The notes beneath the pieces were generated by a model. It saw nothing but the letters and a program-made list of their open reading frames with translations, did no database searches and was not told the DNA's origin. Position numbers and translations under genes: made by a program. Shown piece by piece: positions 38,009 to 46,909 of a stretch of 64,000 nt of DNA. The DNA lies in contig NZ_JAENHM010000064.1 in NCBI RefSeq assembly GCF_016595245.1, positions 62,001 through 126,000 of the forward strand, written 5' to 3'. The DNA is from Azospirillum endophyticum (GTDB lineage: Bacteria > Pseudomonadota > Alphaproteobacteria > Azospirillales > Azospirillaceae). The first letter of the stretch is position 1; every line of letters begins with the position of its first letter.

Positions 38009-38845
38009 ATGAACGCGCTGACCTACCCGCAGAGCATCGACGGCGACGGCCTGTCCGAACGCCCGCTGCTCGACGTCTCCGGCGTCACCCTGCAATACAA
38101 GACGCGCCGGCACCTCGTCACCGCGACCTACCGCGTCGATTTCCAGGTGTTCCAGGCCGAGCGCTACGTCCTGCTGGGACCGTCGGGCTGCGGCAAATCC
38201 TCCCTGCTGAAGGCGGTCGGCGGCTTCCTCCAGCCGGTCGAAGGGGCGATCCGCCTGAACGGCCGCAGCGTGACCAAGCCCGGCCCCGACCGCATGATGG
38301 TCTTCCAGGAGTTCGACCAGCTCCCGCCCTGGAAGACGGTCAAGCAGAACGTCATGTTCCCGCTGCTCGCCAGCGGCAAGGCGAAGCGGCGCGAGGCGGA
38401 GGAAAAGGCGCTCGACTGCATCGCGCGGGTGAACCTGACCAAGTTCGCCGACGTCCACCCGCACATGCTGTCCGGCGGCATGAAGCAGCGCGTCGCCATC
38501 GCCCGCGCCATGGCGATGGAACCCGACATCCTGCTGATGGACGAGCCCTTCGCCGCGCTCGACGCGCTGACCCGGCGCAAGATGCAGGAGGAGCTGCTGC
38601 AGCTGTGGGACGACCTGCGCTTCACCGTGCTGTTCGTCACCCACTCCATCGAGGAGGCGCTGGTCGTCGGCTCGCGCATCCTGGTGCTGTCGCCCCATCC
38701 GGGACAGGTGAAGGCGGAGGTCAACTGCGACGGCTACGACCATGGCGCCGTCGGCGGTGCGGAGTTCCAGGCGCTGGCCAACCGCATCCACACCATGCTG
38801 TTCGCCGAGGATGTCGAAGGCAGCGGAAAAGGACCGAACGCATGA
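38009..38845 (+). CDS. sulfonate/nitrate-type ABC transporter ATP-binding protein
   Basis: A 278-residue ATPase. Walker A LLGPSGCGKSS (Ser in the last place), MMVFQEFDQLPPWKTVKQN, signature LSGGMKQRVAIARAM, Walker B ILLMDEPFAALDALTR and FVTHSIEEAL are present. The start at 38009 is chosen for the nearby GGGAG and the four-base gap after the binding protein; an ATG at 37985 overlaps that gene. The C-terminal 40 residues are longer than in TauB. Confidence 0.9.
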   Translation: MNALTYPQSIDGDGLSERPLLDVSGVTLQYKTRRHLVTATYRVDFQVFQAERYVLLGPSGCGKSSLLKAVGGFLQPVEGAIRLNGRSVTKPGPDRMMVFQEFDQLPPWKTVKQNVMFPLLASGKAKRREAEEKALDCIARVNLTKFADVHPHMLSGGMKQRVAIARAMAMEPDILLMDEPFAALDALTRRKMQEELLQLWDDLRFTVLFVTHSIEEALVVGSRILVLSPHPGQVKAEVNCDGYDHGAVGGAEFQALANRIHTMLFAEDVEGSGKGPNA

Positions 38846-39753
38846 CCGACCTGTCCTTCTCCCCGCGCCGCCTTCCGTCCGCCGGCAGGCGCGAGCCGCC
38901 GCAGCGCCCGGAGTATGAGCGCACCGTCACCGCGACCGGCCCGATCGGCGACGTCGCCCGCCCGCTGTCCCCGTGGGAGCGCCTGAGCAACGTCACCGCG
39001 CTGCGCCGGCTGCTGGTCCTGGCCGCGGTCGCGGCGCTGTGGCAGGCGGCGGCGGTCTGGCAGAACAACCCGCTGATGTTCCCGACCTTCACCGACACCG
39101 TGGCGGCCCTGTGGGACGGCATCCGGCGCGACAATCTGCTGTCGATGGCCTGGACCTCGCTGTCGGTGCTGCTGAAGGGATATGCGGTGGCGGTGGTGCT
39201 GGCCGTGCTGCTGACCACGGTCGCCGTCTCCACCCGCATCGGCAACGACCTGCTATCGACCCTGACCTCGATGTTCAACCCGCTGCCGGCCATCGCCTTG
39301 CTGCCGATCGCCATGCTGTGGTTCGGGCTGGGCGAGGTCAGCCTGATCTTCGTGCTGGTCCATGCCGTGCTGTGGCCACTGGCGCTGAACACCCATGCCG
39401 GCTTCACCTCGGTATCGGAAACGCTGCGGATGGCCGGGCGGAACTACGGGCTGGGCAACCTGCGCTACGTCGTCACGCTGCTGATCCCCGCCGCCTTCCC
39501 GGCGATCCTGACCGGGCTGAAGGTCGGCTGGGCTTTCGCCTGGCGCACGCTGATCGCGGCGGAGCTGGTGTTCGGCGTGTCGTCCGGCAAGGGCGGGCTC
39601 GGCTGGTTCATCTTCCAGAACCGCAACGAACTCTACATCGACAAGGTCTTCGCCGGCCTCGTCACCGTCATCCTGATCGGCCTGCTGGTCGAGAATGTCG
39701 TCTTCCGCTGGATCGAGATCCACACGGTCCGCAAATGGGGCATGGTCCGCTGA
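38842..39753 (+). CDS. sulfonate/nitrate-type ABC transporter permease
   Basis: A 303-residue permease whose ATG overlaps the ATPase stop (ATGA). About 50 polar N-terminal residues precede the first helix. The EAA loop reads RMAGRNYGLGNLRYVVTLLIPAAFP. PLPAIALLPIAMLWFGLGE is characteristic of the family. It completes the third importer. Confidence 0.9.
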   Translation: MTDLSFSPRRLPSAGRREPPQRPEYERTVTATGPIGDVARPLSPWERLSNVTALRRLLVLAAVAALWQAAAVWQNNPLMFPTFTDTVAALWDGIRRDNLLSMAWTSLSVLLKGYAVAVVLAVLLTTVAVSTRIGNDLLSTLTSMFNPLPAIALLPIAMLWFGLGEVSLIFVLVHAVLWPLALNTHAGFTSVSETLRMAGRNYGLGNLRYVVTLLIPAAFPAILTGLKVGWAFAWRTLIAAELVFGVSSGKGGLGWFIFQNRNELYIDKVFAGLVTVILIGLLVENVVFRWIEIHTVRKWGMVR

Positions 39754-39754
39754 C

Positions 39755-41023
39755 ATGGCTTTCCAAGACATCAATCCGGTGCGCTTCGATTCCAACCTGA
39801 CGGTCGAGCGCCCGACCTTCGTCACCCATCTGGAATGCGCCTACACCGGCGAACGGTACGAGGCCGACACCGTCCACAACCTGTCGCGCGCCGGCAAGCC
39901 GCTGCTGGTGCACTACGACCTGAACGGCGTGAAGCAGGCGCTGAGCAAGAGCGCGCTGTCCGAACGCCCGCAGGATCTGTGGCGCTACCGCGAGCTTCTG
40001 CCCGTCCGCAAGGTCGAGGACATCGTCAGCCTGGGCGAGGCGGTGACTCCGCTGGTGCCGCTGCCCCGGCTGGCGAAGCAGCTGGGCGCGGCGGAACTGC
40101 TGGTGAAGGACGAGGGGCGGCTGCCCACCGGCTCCTTCAAGGCGCGCGGTCTGGTGATGGCGGTGTCGATGGCGAAATCCTTCGGCATCACCCACATGGC
40201 GATGCCGACCAACGGCAATGCCGGGGCGGCGCTGGCCGCCTACGCCACCCGTGCCGGCATCCGCACCACCATCTTCTGCCCGGCCGACACGCCGGAGGTG
40301 AACGTGTCGGAGATCGAGCTGCAGGGCGCCACCGTCTACCGGGTCAACGGCCTGATCGACGATTGCGGCCGAATCGTCGGCGAAGGCAAGGCCGAGGCCG
40401 GCTGGTTCGACGTCTCCACCCTGAAGGAGCCCTACCGGATCGAGGGCAAGAAGACCATGGGTCTGGAGCTTGCCGAACAGCTGGGCTGGGAGGTGCCGGA
40501 CGTCATCTTCTATCCCACCGGCGGCGGCACCGGGCTGATCGGCATGTGGAAGGCCTTCGACGAGCTGGAAGCCATCGGCTTCATCGGCTCCCGGCGACCG
40601 CGCATGGTGGCGGTGCAGGCCGCCGGCTGCGCCCCGATGGTCCGCGCCTGGGAACAGGGGGAGGAGCATGCCCCGCGCTGGCAGGACGCCCACACCATCG
40701 CGTCCGGCATCCGCGTGCCGCAGGCGGTCGGCGATTTCCTGATCCTGCGCGCCGTGCGCGAGAGCGGCGGCTTCGCCATCGCCGTGCCCGACGACGCCAT
40801 CCAGTCCGCCTTGAACGAAGTGGCGCGGGAAGAGGGGTTCCTGCTCTGCCCCGAGGGCGCCGCGACCTACGCCGCCTACAAACAGGCGCTGGCCGACGGC
40901 CGGGTCGGCAAGGACGAACGGGCGGTGCTGTTCAACTGCGCCACCGGCCTGAAATACCCGTTGCCTCCGGTGCACCGCACGCTCGACCGGATGAAACCCA
41001 TCGACTATGCGGCCTTCGCATGA
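39755..41023 (+). CDS. threonine synthase-like PLP-dependent enzyme
   Basis: A 422-residue fold-type II PLP enzyme. The PLP lysine is Lys129 in PTGSFKARG; the phosphate-binding stretch is PTGGGTGLIG; MPTNGNAGAALAAYA follows the lysine. An N-terminal segment with ECAYTGERYEAD resembles threonine synthases. It is translated from just behind the permease stop and overlaps the dehydrogenase gene. In this sulfonate context it may instead process a sulfur amino acid such as cysteate by beta-elimination or replacement; this is inference. Confidence 0.8.
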   Translation: MAFQDINPVRFDSNLTVERPTFVTHLECAYTGERYEADTVHNLSRAGKPLLVHYDLNGVKQALSKSALSERPQDLWRYRELLPVRKVEDIVSLGEAVTPLVPLPRLAKQLGAAELLVKDEGRLPTGSFKARGLVMAVSMAKSFGITHMAMPTNGNAGAALAAYATRAGIRTTIFCPADTPEVNVSEIELQGATVYRVNGLIDDCGRIVGEGKAEAGWFDVSTLKEPYRIEGKKTMGLELAEQLGWEVPDVIFYPTGGGTGLIGMWKAFDELEAIGFIGSRRPRMVAVQAAGCAPMVRAWEQGEEHAPRWQDAHTIASGIRVPQAVGDFLILRAVRESGGFAIAVPDDAIQSALNEVAREEGFLLCPEGAATYAAYKQALADGRVGKDERAVLFNCATGLKYPLPPVHRTLDRMKPIDYAAFA

Positions 41024-42084
41024 GCGGAACCCGCTACCGTCCCGACCGGCTGGTCGCCACGCTCGATGCCATCCTGCGCCGCAGCGGCAGCTCGGCGGAG
41101 GAGGCTGCCACCGTCGCCGCCAATCTGGTGGAGGCCGACGCCCGCGGCCATGCCAGCCACGGCGTCTGCCAGATCGCCGTCTATGCCCGCAGCCTGGAAC
41201 TGGGCCATCTCCAGCCCGACCGCCATGCCCGCATCGTCCGCGACGAGGCGCCCTTCCTGGTGGTGGACGGCGACGTCGGCTATGGGCAGGTGATCGCGAA
41301 GGAAGCCACCGACCTCGCCATCGAGCGCGCCAAGGCCGGCGGCGCTTGCATCCTGGCATTGCGCAACGCCCACCATATCGGCCGCGTCGGGTCCTATGGC
41401 GAGCAGTGCATCGCCGCCGGGTTGATCGGCCTCTACTTCGTCAATGTGGTCAGCCGGCCGCTGGCGGCGCCCCATGGCGGCGGGCGGCCCCGGCTGGGCA
41501 CCAACCCGGTCTGCATCGCCGTGCCCGGCACGCCGGGCTATGCGCCCTTCCTGCTCGATTTCGCCACCAGCGCCATCGCCGCCAACAAATGCCGCATCAA
41601 AGCCTCGCTGGGCAAGGAGGTGGAGGACGGCCTGCTGCTGGATCCGGAAGGCCGGCCGACCCGAGATCCCGGCGTGATGTTCACCGACCCCACCGGCGCC
41701 ATCCTGCCCTTCGGCGGTCATAAGGGCTACGGGCTGGCTCTGGCCTGCGAGATCCTGGCGGGCGCCCTGGCCGGCGGCCTGCCCGCCCTGCCGGAAAACC
41801 TGCGGCCGGGCCGGGTGGTCAACAATGCGCTGGCCTTCGTCATCGACCCCAACCGGGTCGCCGGCCCGGAATGGCAGACCCTGACCGACGCCGTCCTCGA
41901 CCATGTCGCCGACACGCCGCCCATTCCCGGCGGCAGCGGCGTCAGCATCCCCGGCGAGCCGGAGGCCCTGCACCGCATAGCCGCCATGGACCGCGGCATC
42001 GCGCTCGACCCCGACACGGTGGCGGCGCTGCACCGCATCGGCGGCGGGCTGGGGCTGGACGTGCCGGCGTTGCTTGAGGGATGA
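41020..42084 (+). CDS. Ldh-family (malate/L-lactate/sulfolactate-type) NAD(P)-dependent dehydrogenase
   Basis: A 354-residue oxidoreductase of the Ldh2/YlbC family. GHASHGVCQI, NAHHIGRVGSYG, GTNPVCIAVPG, DFATSAIA and PFGGHKGYGLAL are its landmarks. Members oxidise L-lactate, malate, ureidoglycolate or (R)-sulfolactate (ComC). It is coupled (ATGA) to the PLP enzyme gene behind a sulfonate-type importer, so sulfolactate is a sensible candidate substrate but unproven. Confidence 0.85.
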   Translation: MSGTRYRPDRLVATLDAILRRSGSSAEEAATVAANLVEADARGHASHGVCQIAVYARSLELGHLQPDRHARIVRDEAPFLVVDGDVGYGQVIAKEATDLAIERAKAGGACILALRNAHHIGRVGSYGEQCIAAGLIGLYFVNVVSRPLAAPHGGGRPRLGTNPVCIAVPGTPGYAPFLLDFATSAIAANKCRIKASLGKEVEDGLLLDPEGRPTRDPGVMFTDPTGAILPFGGHKGYGLALACEILAGALAGGLPALPENLRPGRVVNNALAFVIDPNRVAGPEWQTLTDAVLDHVADTPPIPGGSGVSIPGEPEALHRIAAMDRGIALDPDTVAALHRIGGGLGLDVPALLEG

Positions 42085-42097
42085 GAGTTGCCTCCGG

Positions 42098-43108
42098 TCA
42101 GGCGGTGATCCTGTTCCGCAGCACACCGTCCTCAAGGAACAGCCGCGCCGTCTCCGCCGCGTTGCGCCGCATCTCGACGGCCGCCTGATCGGAATGGAAG
42201 GCGTTGTGCGGCGTCACCACCAGCCGCCCGGCCAGCCAGTCCTCCCGCGCCCGCCAAGCGTCGAGCAGCGGATGGGGGGCCGGCGGCTCGATGGGCAGCA
42301 CGTCGGTGCCGACGGCGGCCAACCGGCCGCTGCGCAGGGCCGCCTCCACCGGGTCCAGCCCGGCGAACAGCTCTCCGCGTGCGGTGTTGACCAGAATGGC
42401 GCCCGGCTTCATCGCCACCAGCGTCGCTTCGTTCAGCAGGCCGCGCGTCTCGCCGTTCAGCGGGCAGTGGAAGGTGACGATGTCGGACTCCGCCAACAGT
42501 TCCTCCAGCCGGCGGACGCGACGATACCCGACCGCCTTCTCGTGCCCGGCCGGCTGGAACGGGTCATAGCCCAGGATGCGGTAACCGAAGCCCTTCAGCC
42601 GGTTCACCACGGCGGTGCCGATCCGCCCGACACCGACCACGCCCACCGTCGCGGCGCTGGACCGGTGCAACGGCGTCAAGGTATTGGCCTGCCACGCCGT
42701 GGTATAGCCGCGGGCACGGCCGTCATGCTCCCACAGGCGCCGCTGCAGCGACAGGACCATGGCGACCGCGTGGTCGGCGACCTCCTCCGTCCCGTAATCG
42801 GGATTGTTGCTGAAGGGAATTCCGGCCGCCTCCAGCGCCGCCACGTCGACGCGGTCATAGCCGACACCGAACCGCACCACGATCCGGCAGCGCTTCAACC
42901 GATCGACCGTCGCCTCGCCGATGCGGGTGCTCCACACCAGCAGGGCATCCAGGCGGGCGAGACGCTCCGGATCGAGATCCTCCTCGCACCGGCAATCGAG
43001 GAAATCGACCTCGGCGATTCCATCCAGCACGGCGGCTTCCAGATCGGGGGGCGGGATCATGTGGTCGGTGATTCCGACCACGAACCGTTCCGCTCGCTGC
43101 TGCCGCAT
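42098..43108 (-). CDS. D-2-hydroxyacid dehydrogenase of the C-terminal-binding-protein group
   Basis: A 336-residue dehydrogenase. GVVGVGRIGTAV (nucleotide fold), VNTARGELF (catalytic arginine) and VTPHNAFHSDQA (catalytic histidine) are intact. The start at 43108 is chosen for AGGAGCC upstream; the frame runs open to 43339. It converges on the plus-strand Ldh-family gene. The pair recalls the two dehydrogenases of opposite stereochemistry that interconvert sulfolactate isomers through sulfopyruvate (SlcC and ComC); that is a hypothesis. Confidence 0.83.
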   Translation of the reverse strand: MRQQRAERFVVGITDHMIPPPDLEAAVLDGIAEVDFLDCRCEEDLDPERLARLDALLVWSTRIGEATVDRLKRCRIVVRFGVGYDRVDVAALEAAGIPFSNNPDYGTEEVADHAVAMVLSLQRRLWEHDGRARGYTTAWQANTLTPLHRSSAATVGVVGVGRIGTAVVNRLKGFGYRILGYDPFQPAGHEKAVGYRRVRRLEELLAESDIVTFHCPLNGETRGLLNEATLVAMKPGAILVNTARGELFAGLDPVEAALRSGRLAAVGTDVLPIEPPAPHPLLDAWRAREDWLAGRLVVTPHNAFHSDQAAVEMRRNAAETARLFLEDGVLRNRITA

Positions 43109-43239
43109 CCTCAAGGCTCCTGTCGCTGCATGGACGATAAACGCACAGTTGGCCCGCAAGGCTCCGGGCTTCCGCGAGTTAAGCAGATCCGCACCGATCG
43201 GGTCCACCCATCGCGCGGCCGTGGGCGGACCCGCGGGCC

Positions 43240-43673
43240 TCAGTAAGGCCGGTGGCCCTGCACGGTGGCGCGGTGCATGATGCGCCGGTGCGGCGAATAG
43301 TCGTTCACCGCGTAATGCTGGGTCGACCGGTTGTCCCACGCCACCAGATCATCGGCCTTCCAGCGCCAGCGGACCGTGAATTCCTGGCGGCCGATGTGGT
43401 CGTACAGGAACTCCAGGATCGAGGCGCTCTCGCGATCGCTCAGCCCGACGATGCGCGCGATGAAGCTCTCGTTCACGAACAGGGCCTTGGTGCCGCCGAC
43501 GGGATGGGTTCGGATGACGGGATGGACCACCGGCGGGTGCTTCTTGCACGCCGTCCTCCAGCGGGCACGGGTTGCCGGGTCTCCGCCGTGGCGCCATTCC
43601 GGAAAGGAGCGGGTGAAATCGTGCCGGGGCTTCAGCGGCTCCAGCAGCCGGCGGGTCGGCTCGGACAGGCCGG
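43240..43673 (-). pseudogene. 5'-truncated taurine dioxygenase (tauD) copy
   Basis: The frame encodes the C-terminal half of a TauD closely matching residues about 138-283 of the intact protein at 44324 (VVHPVIRTHPVGGTKALFVN, STQHYAVNDYSPHRRIMHRA). Similarity begins abruptly at GLSEPTRRLLEP; the N-terminal half with the first two iron ligands is missing. The body has no stop codon, so truncation, not decay, killed it. It looks like the residue of a partial tandem duplication of tauD. Confidence 0.85.
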
Positions 43674-44200
43674 GGTCACGCGGACTGCGCCCCGGATTGT
43701 GTCTTCCGACGGATGACTTGGAAGCTCCGCCAGCATCGTGGGCGAAGGCATTTGGCCGCTCGACCCGGGTAGGCCACCTTCACCACGGCTTTGCATGCAG
43801 CCGCCGGGAGATACGGATCGGTGACGCCGAAGTGGCGGATGATCGGGCATTCTGGCGGCATCGGAGCCGGCGTCGCACACTGGCACCATGCCGCCAAGCT
43901 CGTCAGGCGGGCTGGACCCTTTGTGCCAGCGCTTCTCCAGATAACTATGCTATGGATTGAGAATGCTGGTGCCTCGGTCGGCACGCCGCCATGTCAGGGC
44001 ATGACCCGCGCACGGCCAGCGGTGTACCGTCTTGCGCTCGACGCCGAGCGAGGGGGCTACCCCCCGCAGCCCTCAAGCCAAGGGAATCACGCCAACACTG
44101 ACAACGCTACAGCTTTCGAGGCATTCCACCGCATCCGCTCCTGCAAAGCCGTCTTTTCGCGGAGAAAGAGTCGCCAACCGCAAAGAGCCGGAAAAACAAC
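43674..44200. other. non-coding stretch between the two tauD copies
   Basis: About 530 bases without a recognisable gene. Short frames exist on both strands but show no family motif, no ribosome site and no neighbours that would explain them. A small GGGGG/CCCCC hairpin lies near 44050. It may be debris from the event that duplicated tauD. Confidence 0.4.
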
Positions 44201-44235
44201 AAAAAGCCCGCACTCCTTACGGAGGCGGGCTTTTT
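44201..44235. terminator. bidirectional intrinsic terminator
   Basis: AAAAAGCCCGC and GCGGGCTTTTT form an 11-base perfect stem, extended by CTCC/GGAG around a TTAC loop. It has A- and T-runs on both sides, so it can work in either direction. It lies about 90 bases behind the tauD stop. Confidence 0.9.
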
Positions 44236-44242
44236 GCTGATT

Positions 44243-44275
44243 TGGTTGCGGGGGCGGGATTTGGCCTTTGCCGAA
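44243..44275 (-). other. possible tRNA 3'-end relic (attachment-site-like)
   Basis: On the minus strand this reads CAAATCCCGCCCCCGCAACCA, which looks like the end of an initiator-methionine tRNA (recalled consensus CAAATCCTGCCCCCGCAACCA), followed seven bases later by an intrinsic terminator, as behind real tRNA genes. The rest of the tRNA is not recognisable. Related stretches are at 36031 and 49564. Confidence 0.35.
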
Positions 44276-44323
44276 CGATGAGCCAATCCTGGGCGCGGTA
44301 GGATTGACACCCCGCTTCCCTTC

Positions 44324-45175
44324 TCAATAGGGCCGGTCACCCAAAACAGTGGCGCGGTGCATGATGCGCCGGTGCGGCGAGTAGTCGTTCACCGCGTAAT
44401 GCTGGGTCGATCTGTTGTCCCACAGCACCAGATCGTCAGTTTTCCAATGCCAGCGCACCGTGTATTCCGGTCGGCTGATATGATCGTACAGGAAGTCCAG
44501 AATCGCCGCACTCTCCCGGTCGCTGAGCCCAACGATGCGCGCGGTGAAGTTCTCGTTCACGAAAAGGGCCCTGGCACCGCTGACCGGATGGGTGCGGATG
44601 ACGGGATGGACGACCGCAGGGTGCTTGTCCCGCGCCGCTTTCCAACGGGCATGGGTCTCCGGATCACCGTTGTGCCGCCATTCCGGAAAGGAGCGGGTGA
44701 AGTCATGCAGGGCCTTCAAAGGCTCCAGCAGGCGGCGGATCTGTTCGGACAGACCGTTGTAGGCGGCGATGTTGCTGGCCCACACCGTGTCGCCTCCGAT
44801 GGGCGGAATCAGCTTGCCGGACAAAGCGACGATGGCTGGCGGCGTTTCGATGCAGGTGACGTCGGTGTGCCAGACATCGTTGTCGGTCGGGTTGTGCGGT
44901 CCGGTGTCCAGCACCATGATCTCCGGCTGCTCCGGCACCTTCGGATAGATCGGGTGGACGTGCAACTGGCCGAAGCGGGCGGCGAAGTCACGCTGCGCCT
45001 GCGGCGTCAGCGGCTGGTTCTCGAAGAACAGAACCTGATGGGCGACCAGCGCCCGCTCCAGGGCCGCCGCTTCGCTGTCCGACAGCGAGCGGGAAAGGTC
45101 GACCCCCTCCACCCGCGCGCCGATGGCGGGGCTGACGGGCGTGACGGTCAGGGCAGACAAGGCGATGTCTGGCAT
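44324..45175 (-). CDS. tauD: taurine dioxygenase
   Basis: A 283-residue Fe(II)/2-oxoglutarate enzyme that splits taurine to aminoacetaldehyde and sulfite. Iron ligands His103 and Asp105 (DVWHTDVTCIETPP) and a distal histidine near 259 (STQHYAVNDY) are intact, as is the arginine in RIMHRATV. NENFTARIVGLSDRES is characteristic of true TauD proteins. It is the last gene of tauA-tauB-tauC-tauD, 57 bases behind tauC. Confidence 0.92.
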   Translation of the reverse strand: MPDIALSALTVTPVSPAIGARVEGVDLSRSLSDSEAAALERALVAHQVLFFENQPLTPQAQRDFAARFGQLHVHPIYPKVPEQPEIMVLDTGPHNPTDNDVWHTDVTCIETPPAIVALSGKLIPPIGGDTVWASNIAAYNGLSEQIRRLLEPLKALHDFTRSFPEWRHNGDPETHARWKAARDKHPAVVHPVIRTHPVSGARALFVNENFTARIVGLSDRESAAILDFLYDHISRPEYTVRWHWKTDDLVLWDNRSTQHYAVNDYSPHRRIMHRATVLGDRPY

Positions 45176-45232
45176 GGCGATTCCCCAATCTTCTTGTTTG
45201 GCTGTTTTTGGAATTCCGGCGGTCGGCCGTCC

Positions 45233-46084
45233 TCAGGACTTGCCCTTCCACGGCACCAGCCACGCTTCCAGCAGGCGCATTCCGTAGGAAAAGGCGAAGG
45301 CGAAGGCGGCGATGATGCCGATGCCGACGAAGACCACGTCGGTGGCGAGGAAATGCGAGGCGGACATGATCATGAAGCCGATGCCGCGGGTGGCGGCGAT
45401 CAGCTCCGCCGCGACCAGCGTGCTCCAGCCGACGCCGATGCCGATGCGCAAGCCGGTCAGGATCTCCGGTAGGGCGCTGGGCAGGACGATGGTGCGGAAC
45501 AACTGCCAGCGGCCGGCGCCCAGCGACAGCGCGGCGTTCACCCGCTCGATGGGCAGGGACCGCACCCCGGCTTGCGCCGACAGGCAGACCGGCGCGAACA
45601 TCGCCAGCGTCAGCAGGACGATCTTCGACACCTCGCCGATGCCGAGCCAGATGATCATCAGCGGCAGATAGGCCAACGGCGGCAGCGGCCAATAGAACTC
45701 GATGGGCGTGTCGAACACGCCCTTGGCCCAGCGGTTCAACCCCATCGCCAACCCCAGCGGAATGCCGAGCGAGGCGGCGATGACTGCGGCGGAGAAGATG
45801 CGGAACAGGCTGGCCGACAGATGCTCCCACAGGGTGGCGCCGGCATAGCCGTCCTCGACGACCGCCAGGAACTGGGTCGCCACCTCCTGCGGGGTCGGCA
45901 GGAACAGCGGCGGCACCAGCCGGAAATGGGTCGCCAGGAACCACGCCGCCAGCAGCAGCAAAGCGGTGGCGAGGCTGATCGGGCCGGTCCGCGCCCCGTC
46001 CAGCCCGAAGGGGTGGAGCCGGACGATCTTCGGCCGGTCCGCCGGATCGGAGGTGCGGCTTCCGGAACGGGCGAGGTCGGTCAT
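45233..46084 (-). CDS. tauC: taurine ABC transporter permease
   Basis: A 283-residue inner-membrane permease. The EAA loop (RVNAALSLGAGRWQLFRTIVLPSALP) and PLPPLAYLPLMIIWLGIGE identify the TauC/SsuC family. The start overlaps the ATPase stop by four bases. The N-terminus is about 30 residues longer than the minimal permease and polar. Confidence 0.92.
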   Translation of the reverse strand: MTDLARSGSRTSDPADRPKIVRLHPFGLDGARTGPISLATALLLLAAWFLATHFRLVPPLFLPTPQEVATQFLAVVEDGYAGATLWEHLSASLFRIFSAAVIAASLGIPLGLAMGLNRWAKGVFDTPIEFYWPLPPLAYLPLMIIWLGIGEVSKIVLLTLAMFAPVCLSAQAGVRSLPIERVNAALSLGAGRWQLFRTIVLPSALPEILTGLRIGIGVGWSTLVAAELIAATRGIGFMIMSASHFLATDVVFVGIGIIAAFAFAFSYGMRLLEAWLVPWKGKS

Positions 46085-46884
46085 TGCAGCACCATCCGGC
46101 GGGACTCCGCCTCGGCTTGCGGGCGATGCACCAGGGAGCGGATCTCGTCATAGAGGTCGGCGAATTCCGGGGCCGACAGGATGGCTCGCACATCGCGCTC
46201 GGCGGCGAAGCGGCGGACGAAATCCACGTCGAAGTGCGCGACGATCCGGCCCGGCCGCGGCGACATCACCACCACGGTGGTGCCGAGGAACAGCGCCTCC
46301 TCGATGGAATGGGTGATGAAGAAGATGCGCTTGCCGGTGCGCGCCCAGACGTCGATCAGCAATTCCTGCATCTGTTCGCGGGTCAGGCTGTCGAGCGCGC
46401 CGAACGGCTCGTCCATCAGCAGGATCTTCGGGTCGGTCGCCAGCGCGCGGGCGATGCCGACGCGCTGGCGCATGCCGCCCGACAGCTCGTGCGGGAAAGC
46501 GTCGGCGAAGCTTTCCAGCCCGACCAGCCCCAGCAGCTCCTCCGCCCGCTCGCGCCGCTCCCGGCCGGGAACCCCGGCAAAGCGCAGGCCGAGCGCCACA
46601 TTGTCGGCGACGCTACTCCAGGGCAGCAGGGTGTCCTTCTGGAACACCACGCCGCGGTCGGCGCCGGGGCTGGCGACCGGCTGGCCGTCTAGGGTGATCG
46701 ATCCCTCCGACAGGGGCAGGAAGCCGGCGATGGCGTTCAGCAGCGTCGACTTCCCGCAGCCCGACGCTCCCAGTGCCACGACGATGCTGTTGGCATCGAT
46801 GTCGAGCGACGCGCGGTCCAGCGCGTGGACCACCCGCCCGTCGCGTGCGGAAAAGAAGACGCTGGCGTTGCGGACCTGGAGCAT
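46081..46884 (-). CDS. tauB: taurine ABC transporter ATP-binding protein
   Basis: A 267-residue ATPase. Walker A ALGASGCGKST, GVVFQKDTLLPWSSVADN, signature LSGGMRQRVGIARAL, Walker B ILLMDEPFGALDSLTR and FITHSIEEALFLG are complete and typical of TauB. It lies between the binding protein and permease genes of the same operon. Confidence 0.93.
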   Translation of the reverse strand: MLQVRNASVFFSARDGRVVHALDRASLDIDANSIVVALGASGCGKSTLLNAIAGFLPLSEGSITLDGQPVASPGADRGVVFQKDTLLPWSSVADNVALGLRFAGVPGRERRERAEELLGLVGLESFADAFPHELSGGMRQRVGIARALATDPKILLMDEPFGALDSLTREQMQELLIDVWARTGKRIFFITHSIEEALFLGTTVVVMSPRPGRIVAHFDVDFVRRFAAERDVRAILSAPEFADLYDEIRSLVHRPQAEAESRRMVLQ

Positions 46885-46909
46885 GGGCGCTCTCCCGTCG
46901 GCGGCTGGT

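Noticed and set aside
43791..44240. Plus-strand frame of 149 codons between the two tauD copies
   Set aside because: No ribosome site and no recognisable family; it runs through the intrinsic terminator at 44201, and the amino-acid composition looks like non-coding DNA.
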